From Streptacidiphilus sp. 4-A2 (lineage in GTDB: Bacteria; Actinomycetota; Actinomycetes; Streptomycetales; Streptomycetaceae), in NCBI GenBank assembly GCA_014284505.1, contig JAAFYY010000001.1:4402001-4466000 (forward strand): a stretch of 64,000 nucleotides of DNA, written 5' to 3'. Under the pieces are notes generated by a model. The model saw only the letters and a program-made list of their open reading frames with translations. It had not been told where the DNA came from and did no database searches. Shown here in pieces: positions 52,094 through 60,027 of the stretch; position 1 is the first letter of the stretch; each line of letters begins with the position of its first letter. A program made the translations under genes and the position numbers.

Positions 52094-53731
52094 TCAGTCG
52101 AGCAGCGCGTAGCCGGGCAGGGTCAGGAAGTCGACGAACTCCTCGGCCAGGGAGACCTGTTCGAAGAGTTCGGCGGCCTCTGCCCAGCGTCCGGCGGCGT
52201 AGGCGTCCGCGCCCAGTTCGGCGCGCAGCTCCGCGAGTTCGGTGGCGACCAGGTCGCGGACCAGGTCGGGGGTGACCTTGGCGCCGTCGTCGAGGATCAC
52301 GCCGTTGTGGATCCACTGCCAGATCTGCGAGCGCGAGATCTCGGCGGTGGCGGCGTCCTCCATCATGTTGAAGATGCCGACCGCGCCGAGGCCGCGCAGC
52401 CAGGCCTCGATGTAGCGGATGCCGACCTGGACCGCGTTGTGCAGCCCGGCGGCGGTGCAGCTGCCGCCCGCTCCGGCGATGTCCAGCAGTTCGGCGGCGG
52501 TCACCGCGGCGTCCGCCGGGTTGACCGGGCGGTCCTTCTGGTTCGGGCGGTCGCCGAGCACCGCGTCGAAGGAGGCGCGGCAGACCGGGACCAGGTCCGG
52601 GTGGGCCACCAGGAGCCGTCGAAGCCGCTCCCGGCCTCGCGCTCCTTGTCGGCGGTCACCTTCTCGAACGCGGCGGCGTTGACCTCGGGGTCGCGGCGGG
52701 AGGGGATGAACGCGGCCATGCCGCCGATGGCATGGGCGCCGCGCCGGTGGCAGGTGCTGACCAGCAGGCGGGCGTATGCGCGCATGAACGGCGAGGTCAT
52801 GCCCACGGAGTTGCGGTCCGGCAGGATGTAGCGCTCGCCGGCGTCACGGAAGTTCTTGATGACCGAGAACAGGTAGTCCCAGCGGCCGGCGTTGAGCCCG
52901 GCGGCGTGGTCGCGCAGTTCGTAGAGGATCTCGTCCATCTCGAAGGCCGCGGTGACGGTCTCGATCAGCACGGTCGCGCGGATGGTGCCGTGCGGGATGC
53001 CGAGGGCCTGCTGAGCGTGGGTGAAGACGTCGTTCCAGAGCCGGGCCTCAAGGTGGCTCTCGGTCTTCGGGAGGTAGAAGTACGGGCCGGAGTTGGGGTC
53101 CTGGACACCGCGGGCCAGCAGCCGGGCGGCGTTGTGGAAGAAGTACAGGCCGAAGTCGAAGAAGGCGCCGGCCAGCGGCTCGCCGTCGACCAGCAGGTGG
53201 GCCTCGTCCAGGTGCCAGCCGCGCGGGCGGACCACCACGGTGGCCAGCTCGGCATCCGGGCGCAGCGCGTAGGACTTGCCGCCGGGGGCGCTGAAGTCGA
53301 TCCGGCGCTCGAAGGCGTCGATCAGGTTGATCTGCCCCTCGACCAGGTTCCGCCAGGTGGGCGAGGTGGCATCCTCGAAGTCGGCGAGCCAGACCCTGGC
53401 GCCGGAGTTGAGGGCGTTGATGACCATCTTGCGGTCGGTGGGGCCGGTGATCTCGACCCGGCGGTCCTGGAGCGCGCGGGGGCGGGGGCGACGGTCCAGT
53501 CGCCGGCGCGCACGGCCGCGGTCTCCGGGTTGAAGTCCAGGGTGCCGGTGGCGGCGATCCGGGCGCGGCGCTCGCGGCGCATCGCCAGCAGCTCCGGCGG
53601 CGGGGTTCGAAGCGGTGGTGCAGGTCGGCGAGGAAGGCGAGGGCGTCCGGGGTGAGCACCTCCTCGCCGCGGTCGACCGGGACGCCGATGACGTCTACGG
53701 GTGACAGTGCTGAGTCCTGCGGTCCGGCCAT
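52094..53731 (-). CDS. aceB: Malate synthase A (three apparent frameshifts)
   Basis: About 546 residues. It condenses glyoxylate with acetyl-CoA to malate, a second outlet for glyoxylate from ureidoglycolate. Motifs: NSGARVWLADFEDATSPTWR, RATVLIETVTAAFEMDEI, RDHAAGLNAGRWDYLFS (active-site Arg and acidic residues) and GIFNMMEDAATAEISRSQIW with the catalytic Asp. Breaks lie near 53605, 53475 and 52610, one base missing at each. ATG 53731 has AAGGAG upstream. The gene is divergent from allR with a perfect AllR-type dyad between them, so it belongs to the allantoin regulon as in Streptomyces coelicolor. Confidence 0.95.
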
Positions 53732-53817
53732 GGTCCTAAGCTCCTTCAAGCAGTGGACGACGGTTGAGCGGCGGATGATCGAAACTGTCGTCGCGACCGC
53801 CGTGCTTCTGTAAGGTG

Positions 53818-53858
53818 GAGGCTAGTTTCCGCGATGCAGAAATTCAACACTTTGTTGA
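53818..53858 (-). promoter_or_regulatory. aceB promoter and perfect AllR-type operator between aceB and allR
   Basis: TCAACA-CTT-TGTTGA (53844-53858) is a perfect dyad. On the minus strand TTGAAT (53847-53842) and TAGCCT (53823-53818) lie 18 nt apart and drive aceB, with the -35 box inside the dyad. The site is 48 bp before the allR start, so autoregulation is likely. Confidence 0.72.
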
Positions 53859-53905
53859 TGTTGCTCGCGGATACCGTACTCCCCTCGCGCAGGAAGGCAA
53901 TCCCC

Positions 53906-54704
53906 GTGGTCGCACCCCCGCCTCGCCGGACGCCGCGGCGGCCGACCGCTCCGGCGGTGTGCAGTCCGTCGAGCGCGCCTTCCAGTTGCTGGAGGCACTG
54001 GCCGACTCCGGCGGCGTCTCCACTCTGAGCGACCTCGCCGCGGCCTCGGGACTGCCGATGCCGACCATCCACCGGCTGATCCGCACCCTGGTACAGCAAG
54101 GGTATGTCCGCCAGGACACCGCGCGCCGCTACACCCTCGGCCCCGGCTGATCCGGCTCGGCGAGACCTCCGGGCGGCTGCTGGGCAGTTGGGCCCGGCCC
54201 TTCCTGTCCGAGCTGATGGAGGCGACCGGCGAGACCGCCAACCTGGCCGTGCTGGAGGCGGGCGAGGTGGTCTATGTCGGGCAGGTCCCGTCACGGCACT
54301 CCATGCGGATGTTCACCGAGGTCGGCCGACGGGTGCAGCCGCACTGCACCGCCGTCGGCAAGGTACTGCTCGCCCAGCTCCCGCGCCAGGACGCCGCGGC
54401 GGTGCTCGGCTCCGGGCCGCTGCCCGCGCACACCGTGCACACGGTGACCGAACCGCCGCGGCTGCTGGCGCAGTTCGACGGCGTCAAGGAGGCCGGCTAC
54501 GCGGTCGACGACCAGGAGCAGGAGATCGGCGTCCGCTGCATCGCCGTGGTGGTTCCCGGCGCGCCGACCCCGACCGCCCTGTCGGTCTCCGGGCCGGAGG
54601 CCCGGGTGCGGGCGCTGGAGGCGGCCAGCACCCGGGGCGGGCTGATCCCGCAGATGCAGGAGATCGCCACCCGGCTCGGCCAGGCCCTGACCAGCAGCGG
54701 CTGA
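53906..54704 (+). CDS. allR: IclR family regulator, AllR-type repressor of allantoin and glyoxylate genes (two apparent frameshifts)
   Basis: About 266 residues. The winged HTH is GVQSVERAFQLLEALADSGG, LSDLAAASGLPMPTIHRLIR; the effector domain includes ANLAVLEAGEVVYVGQVPSR, VGRRVQPHCTAVGKVLLAQL and DDQEQEIGVRCIAVVV with the conserved Cys. The gene neighbours malate synthase and the domain matches AllR, which in S. coelicolor represses allantoinase, gcl/hyi and malate synthase genes. GTG 53906 has AGGAAGG 8 nt upstream; the frame then loses one C in a C5 run near 53917 and one base near 54148. The dyad TCAACA-N3-TGTTGA at four promoters in this window is the likely target. Confidence 0.88.
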
Positions 54705-54800
54705 CCGCTCGCCGATCGTCCTGCCCGCCGGTCGTCCCGCTCGCCGACTGCCCCGTTCGCCAACTGCCCCTTCGCCAATTGTCGGTCCATCAATTGTCGT
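54705..54800. repeat. Degenerate ~15-bp direct repeats after the allR stop codon
   Basis: Successive segments CTCGCCGACTGCCCCG, TTCGCCAACTGCCCC, TTCGCCAATTGTCGG and TCCATCAATTGTCGT repeat with a 15-16 bp period, preceded by looser copies (CTCGCCGATCGTCCTG). They fill the gap between allR and the convergent mocA-like gene. Confidence 0.65.
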
Positions 54801-54847
54801 TCTGTACAAGGCATTGGTGAATCTGACAAATCGTCAGCCGCGAGCGC

Positions 54848-55462
54848 TCAGTCGGCGCGCGGGCGGGACCGCTCCCGCCAGGCCGCCCAGGCCTCGGCGG
54901 TGTCGATGTCGTCCGGGACCGCCACGTCCCCGCACTCGACCAGGTCCAGCTCGTCGGCGTGGTCCCGCAGCAGCGTCCGGGCTCCCGAGTCGCCGACCGC
55001 GCCGGCCGCCGCCTCCGCCCAGTACCCGGCGCCGATCAGCACCGGATGCGCGCGCCGGCCCTGGTAGGCCGCGGCGGCCAGCTGGGCGCCGCGCCGGTGC
55101 GCGGTCAGCAGCCGGGCGACCGCGCCCGCGGTGACGCCGGGCGTGTCCACCAGCGACACCAGCGCCGCCGAGGCCGTCCCCGGCAGCGCCTCCAGGCCGA
55201 CCCGCAGCGAGGAGCCCATCCCGACGCCCAGTCGGGGTTGCGCACCACCGTGCAGCCGTCCAGGTCGGCCGCGGCGGCGACCTGCTCCGCGCCCGCGCCA
55301 GGACCACCACCACCTGCGCGCAGCCGCCGGTACGCAGCACCGACAGCGCGTGCTCCAGCAGCGGACGGCCCGGTACGGCAGCAGCGCCTTGGGTCCGAGG
55401 CCCAGCCGGCGGCCCTCCCCGGCGGCGAGCAGCAGGGCGGGCGCGGTTCGCAGTGGCAGCAT
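54848..55462 (-). CDS. MocA/MobA-like nucleotidyltransferase, Mo cofactor cytidylyltransferase type (frameshifted)
   Basis: About 205 residues of the MobA-like NTP transferase fold: N-terminal PALLLAAGEGRRLGLGPKAL (G-x-G-R-x-G loop and Lys), HALSVLRTGGCAQVVVVLA, GSSLRVGLEALPGT, VSLVDTPGVTAGAVARLL (the LVDxPxV Mg motif) and AHPVLIGAGYWAEA. MocA adds CMP to molybdopterin for xanthine dehydrogenase-type enzymes; the B. subtilis equivalent is encoded with the purine genes. Three single-base losses lie near 55377, 55300 and 55232. ATG 55462. Next to moaA and in the same window as the Mo hydroxylase operon, a role in its cofactor is likely; the exact nucleotide is not certain. Confidence 0.85.
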   Translation of the reverse strand: MLPLRTAPALLLAAGEGRRLGLGPKALLPYRAVRCWSTRCRCCVPAAARRWWWSWRGRGAGRRRGRPGRLHGGAQPRLGVGMGSSLRVGLEALPGTASAALVSLVDTPGVTAGAVARLLTAHRRGAQLAAAAYQGRRAHPVLIGAGYWAEAAAGAVGDSGARTLLRDHADELDLVECGDVAVPDDIDTAEAWAAWRERSRPRAD

Positions 55463-55593
55463 CCGTCCAGTGTGGCCGGGGGCCGCGCGGAGCGGAGTTG
55501 GAGGAATGCACAGTCACGCCGCACCGTCGGCCGGAGTTCACCGGGGCTTCGCCCGCTGGACCCCGACCGCCGACGGCGGATCTACTGGGCGGC

Positions 55594-56588
55594 ATGCACC
55601 CCTCCCCGCTTCAGGACCGCTTCGGCCGCATCCACACCGACCTGCGGGTATCCCTCACGGACCGGTGCAATCTGCGCTGCACCTACTGCATGCCCGAGGA
55701 GGGGCTCGCCTGGCTGCCCAAAGCCGGGCTGCTGACCGACGACGAGCTGCTGCGGCTGGTCCGGATCGGCACCGAGCGGCTGGGCATCCGCTCGCTGCGG
55801 CTGACCGGCGGCGAGCCGCTGCTGCGGCGCGGGCTGCCGGGGCTGGTCGCCCGGTTCGCCGCGCTCCCGTCCGCGCCGGAGCTGTCGCTGACGACCAACG
55901 GCGTCGGGCTGGCCCGCACCGCGGCCGCCCTGGGCGAGGCCGGGCTGCACCGCGTGAATGTCAGCCTGGACACCCTGCGCCGGGACCGCTACCAGCAGAT
56001 CACCCGCCGTGACCGGCTCCAGGACGTTCTGCTGGGGCTCGCCGCGGCGCAGGCCGCCGGGCTGGCGCCGGTGAAGGTCAACGCCGTCCCGGTGCGCGGG
56101 GTCAACGAGGACGAGATCCCGGAGCTGGCCGCCTTCGCGGTGGAGCACGGCTACCGGATGCGCTTCATCGAGTCCATGCCGCTGGACGCCCAGGGCGCCT
56201 GGGAGCGGGAGCGGATGATCACGGCCGAGGAGATCCTGGAGCGGCTGCGCGAGCGGTTCACCCTGGAGCCGGTGCCGCGCGAGGGCAGCGCCCCGCGGAG
56301 GAGTGGCGGGTGGTCGGCACCGAGGCGGTGGTCGGCGTGATCGCCAGCGTCACCCGGCCGTTCTGCGGCGGCTGCGACCGGGTCCGGCTGACCGCCGACG
56401 GGCAGCTGCGCAACTGCCTGTTCGCCACCGAGGAGTCCGACCTGCGGGCGCTGCTGCGCGGCGGCGCGGACGACGCCGCGATCGAGGCGGCCTGGCGGGC
56501 CTCCGTGGCCGGAAAGGGCCGCGGGCACGACATCAACAGCGCCGCCTTCCGCAGACCCGAGCGGCCGATGTCCGCCATCGGCGGCTGA
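55594..56588 (+). CDS. moaA: GTP 3',8-cyclase MoaA (one apparent frameshift)
   Basis: About 331 residues, radical SAM enzyme that starts molybdopterin synthesis from GTP. First cluster: LTDRCNLRCTYCMPEEG (CxxxCxxC); GGEP motif in LRLTGGEPLLRRGLPGLV; second cluster: RPFCGGCDRVRLTADGQLRN with the third Cys in NCLF; and the C-terminal double Gly (MSAIGG) needed for activity. The frame breaks near 56298 (one base missing after REGSAP). ATG 55594 begins the homologous region. It is divergent from the MocA-like gene. It supplies cofactor for the xanthine dehydrogenase at 12.8 kb among other Mo enzymes. Confidence 0.95.
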
Positions 56589-56665
56589 GGCACCGCTGCC
56601 GAGGCACCACGGCGCGCGGGGGCCGGCGGCGGGCAGGGGCCGGCGGCACGCGGGGGGCCGGCGGC
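56586..56665. repeat. Short tandem repeats at and after the moaA stop codon
   Basis: GAGGCACC occurs at 56587 and 56601 (14-bp period), the first overlapping the TGA stop. GGGGCCGGCGGC then occurs three times at 56619, 56636 and 56654 (17-18 bp period). Confidence 0.7.
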
Positions 56666-56735
56666 GCGCCGGGAGCACCGGGGTGCGCCGGAGGGGCGGA
56701 CGCAAAGGCCCTGATCGCCCGCTTCACGGATCCTT

Positions 56736-56771
56736 GTCGGTGAAAGCCACTCCGTCGGTGAAAGGCACTCC
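56736..56771. repeat. 18-bp tandem duplication upstream of the zinc-ribbon gene
   Basis: GTCGGTGAAAGCCACTCC (56736-56753) is followed directly by GTCGGTGAAAGGCACTCC (56754-56771), one base different, 65 bp before the next start codon. Confidence 0.8.
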
Positions 56772-56835
56772 CCGAACCGGCGCGGATCGGCGACGATGGT
56801 CGGGCACGTTTCCCCTGTCGATCGGACGGTCCGCG

Positions 56836-57642
56836 ATGCCCGCCACCCCGCAGCCCGAGAACCCGAACCAGGCCCCTGCGGTGCGGCCGGTACGCTGCCC
56901 GTCCTGCCGCCGCGAGCACAGCTACGAGCCGCCCGAACTGCCCTGCCAGTGCGGTGCCAAGCTGAAGGTCCCGCTGCTGCGCGGCGGCACACCGGTGCAG
57001 GTACGGCACCGCTCCTGGGCCGACTCCTGGCTGAGCATGCGCTGCCCGGCCTGCGGGCACTCGAGGAGTGGCCGCAGCCCGAGTTCACCTGCGACCGTGC
57101 GGCTGCCGGGACACCGCCCGGCGCGCGGTGGCGGTGACTCCGCCCCGCCGCGCGACCGGAGCCGGTGCGACCGGAGCCGGTGCGTCCGGCCCGGGCCGTG
57201 CGGCCGGTGCAGCCGGTACAGCCCGCGTCCCCGGCGCAGCCCGCCGGACGGCCGTTCGTGCCGCAGCCGGTCCGCACCGCCGACGACGCGGTGGTCGCCG
57301 CCAGCCGGTTCCTGGAGTGGCTCGGCTACGACGCGCTGGAGCTCTCCGACTCCCAGGACCGCGAGGGTGTCTGCTGCTCGGGCCGCGGATCGTGGCCCAG
57401 GTCGACACCTGGACCGAGCCCGCCGACCTGCGCGCCGTCGAGTGCCTGTGGCTGAACCCCTGCACGCGGACGAGCTGCAACCGGTGATGTTCACCCTGGC
57501 CGGGTACAACCAGGAGTCCCGCAACCGCGCCGACCAGCTGCTGGTGGCGCTGTTCGAGCTGGATCTGGCCGGCATCCCGCAGCCGGTGAACTCCACCGCC
57601 CGCGACTTCCTCCGCGCCAACGGTGGCAGCGCCGGTAGTTGA
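56836..57642 (+). CDS. Zinc-ribbon protein with possible restriction-endonuclease-like C-terminal domain (frameshifted)
   Basis: About 270 residues. Two Cys clusters: VRCPSCRREHSYEPPELPCQ then CGAKLKVPLL, and MRCPACG then EFTCDRCGCRDTARRA; both fit zinc ribbons. After a Pro/Ala/Arg linker, the C-terminal domain reads DDAVVAASRFLEWLGYDALE, GPRIVAQVDTWTEPADLRAV, LWLNPLHADELQPVMFTLAG, then TARDFLRANGG. The 'FLxxxGYxxxxLS...VxxGxxIVAQVD' layout recalls Mrr-like nuclease folds, but the catalytic Asp/Glu-x-Lys cannot be confirmed. Breaks lie near 57062, 57100, 57378 and 57463. ATG 56836 is tentative. A nucleic-acid-binding role is suggested, not shown. Confidence 0.65.
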   Translation: MPATPQPENPNQAPAVRPVRCPSCRREHSYEPPELPCQCGAKLKVPLLRGGTPVQVRHRSWADSWLSMRCPACGHSRSGRSPSSPATVRLPGHRPARGGGDSAPPRDRSRCDRSRCVRPGPCGRCSRYSPRPRRSPPDGRSCRSRSAPPTTRWSPPAGSWSGSATTRWSSPTPRTARVSAARAADRGPGRHLDRARRPARRRVPVAEPLHADELQPVMFTLAGYNQESRNRADQLLVALFELDLAGIPQPVNSTARDFLRANGGSAGS

Positions 57643-57748
57643 GCAATCACAAGCAGTGCTGTCCGCAATCTGGCGCTGCTCACCGCAGGCGTGTTGGAAT
57701 TCCGTCACCACCGGCCAGCACCACGGGCAGCACGGAGGGGAGCCGTCC

Positions 57749-58559
57749 TTGTCGGATCAGCGGAGGGCGCGGATCGAGGGCTCGCACGAGAATCCCTACC
57801 AGGAACCGGACGGCACGGCCGACGACCAGGGCGACGAGCAGGCCGAGGTCCAGCTGCTCCGCTCGCGCGGCTGCTGGTCGGCGGCCGCGGCGCTGCTCGA
57901 ACCACGGGCGGCGCACTCCCCCGCGGCCGCCCTGACCCGGGCCGAACTGCTGATCGAGCAGGCGCTGTTCACCGGGCGCGGCTGGGCCGCCGCCGAGGGC
58001 GCGCTGCGGCTGGCCGAGGCCGGGGCGCACGGCGACGAGGAGCGTTCGGCGGCGGCCTGCGCCCGCGGCTACCTCGCCTACGCGGCCACCCTGCTCGGCG
58101 TCCACGACCGGCTGGACGAGGCCCAGGCCGCGCTGGGCCGGGCCTCCGCGCTGCTGCCGCCGGGCGCCGCCGGGCGGCCGCTGCTGGACTTCCGGCGCGG
58201 CCTGGTCGCCGAGAGCCTGCTGAAGGACCCGGCGGCGGCGGACCGCCTACCGCCGCGCCCACGCCGGGGCCGAGCAGCAGCAGGACTACCTGCTGCTCTC
58301 CGACACCTGGCGGCGGCTGGCGTCCATCGCCCGCCAGGACGGCAACCTCGCCGGGGCCAGGCACGGCTTCGCCGAGTCGCTGCGGCTGCGCGAGCAGACC
58401 GGCTTCGCGATCGGGCTGGCCCCGGCGCTGGCCTCGCTCGCGGACGTCTCCCCGGGCGCCGAGGCGGCGCTGCTGCGGGCTCAGGCGTCGCGGCTGCTGC
58501 GGGCGTTCGGCGGGGTCCCGGTGGAGCCCGGCGCCGGGCAGTCGCCGGGCCGCGCGTAG
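57749..58559 (+). CDS. Alpha-helical TPR-like repeat protein (one apparent frameshift)
   Basis: About 269 residues. After an acidic N-terminus (ENPYQEPDGTADDQGDEQAE) helices repeat in TPR style: LLIEQALFTGRGWAAAEGAL, ARGYLAYAATLLGVHDRLDE, AYRRAHAGAEQQQDYLLLSD, GARHGFAESLRLREQTGFAI. TTG 57749 has GGAGGGGAG about 6 nt upstream. The frame breaks near 58238 (one base missing). The last 79 nt overlap the convergent glycosyltransferase gene. TPR proteins of this size mediate protein contacts; no partner is evident. Confidence 0.7.
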
Positions 58560-60027
58560 GAGGTCACCAGCAGGCCCTGGACCGGGATCCGGGCGCAGAC
58601 CCGGAAGTCGGCGGCCAGCACCCGCAGCATCGCCGCGTCCTGCCGGGTGCCCTCCGGCACCGGGCCGCTCCCGGCGGTGCGCACCGCGACGATCCGGCGC
58701 ACGGTGAGCATCCGTGCGCTGATCGCCGCCGGGTTCAGCTCGACCCCGGCCAGCCTGCCCGAGGACGCCACCGGGCCGGAGAGCGCCAGATCCCACAGCC
58801 CCTCGTAGTCCCCGGGGAAGTCCAGCGCCGACTCCCGCCGGTTCGAGGGCAGGAACAGCACGCCGTCGCCCGGCCGGCCCAGCTGCCGCACCACCCGGGC
58901 CGCCGCCGCCAGGTCGTCCGGCCTGGCCTGCGGGGTGCGCAGGTGCAGCTCGGTCGGCAGCAGGAGCAGCAGCGCCGCCGGGACCACCAGCAGCGCCCGT
59001 GCCCCGATCCGGCGGCCCAGCGCCCCCGGCGCCGCCCCGACCAGCAGCGCGAGACCGGCGTACTCGTAGACCACATAGCGGTCCAGGTAGACCGGGTGGA
59101 CCAGGGAGGTCAGCAGCAGCAGGGTCTGCGGCAGCACCAGCAGCGGCAGCGCGAACGCGCGCAGGGACACCCGCCGGCGCCCGGCGCGGGCCGGCAGAGC
59201 GCCGCGCAGCCCGCGCCGAGCAGCACCGTCCCGGCGGCGAACAGCAGCGTGCCGGTGCCCGGCGGGGCTATCCAGGCGATCGCGTCGGCCTCGGTGGAAC
59301 CCAGCCACAGCAGCGGCGCGGCCCCGGCCAGCACCGCCGCGGCGGCGCACAGCCAGGACGCCAGCTGCCGCCGGGACACCCGGGCCGACAGCAGGGTCAC
59401 CCCCTGCGCGAGCACTGCCAGCAGCGCGAACTCGTGCAGCAGGCCCGTGCCCAGCGCCACCGCCGCGTACCCGGCCCAGCGGGCCGCCCCCGGCCGCTCC
59501 AGGGCCCGGAGCAGCAGCAGCCCGGACAGCACCACACCCGCGCAGACCAGCCCGTACGAGCGGCCCTCCTGGGCGTACTGCTGCACCGCCGGGAACACCG
59601 GGAACACCAGCCCCGCGAGCAGCCCGGCGCGGGCTGAGGCGAGCCGCCGCCCGATCAGGGCGACCCCGGCCGCCGCGGCCGCCATGCCCAGCACCGAGGG
59701 CAGCCGCAGGGTGACCAGGCTGTGGCCGAGGAGGCCGAAGACGAAGTGCATCAGCAGGTAGTACAGGCCGTGCACCGCGTCCACGTGCTGGACCAGCAGC
59801 CAGAGCTGCCCGGGGCTGCGCCGGGCGACCTGGTAGGTGACCGCCTCGTCGCCCCAGATGCTGTCCTGTCGGCGGATGCCCCACAGGCCCAGCGCCAGCC
59901 CGAGCAGGGCCCCCGGCAGCGCCACCGCCAGCGCTATGGGCACCGTCACCGTCACGGTCAGGGCCACCCGCAGCGGTACCGGGCGTGCGGGCAGCCGCAG
60001 CGCGCCGCCCAGACTGCCCGTGGTCAT
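58481..60027 (-). CDS. Membrane glycosyltransferase, GT39/ArnT-like (one apparent frameshift)
   Basis: About 515 residues with ten or more membrane helices. The first loop carries the acidic pair in DSIWGDEAVTYQVARRS, typical of GT39/GT83 lipid-phosphate-sugar transferases, followed by LLHEFALLAVLAQGVTLL and LVHPVYLDRYVVYEYAGLAL. The C-terminal 180 residues are extracytoplasmic. It should transfer a sugar from a polyprenyl-phosphate donor to a wall polymer or protein; the acceptor is unknown. The frame breaks near 59195 (one base missing). ATG 60027 overlaps the permease stop (ATGA), so it is the last gene of the PadR-ABC-transferase transcript. Confidence 0.87.
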
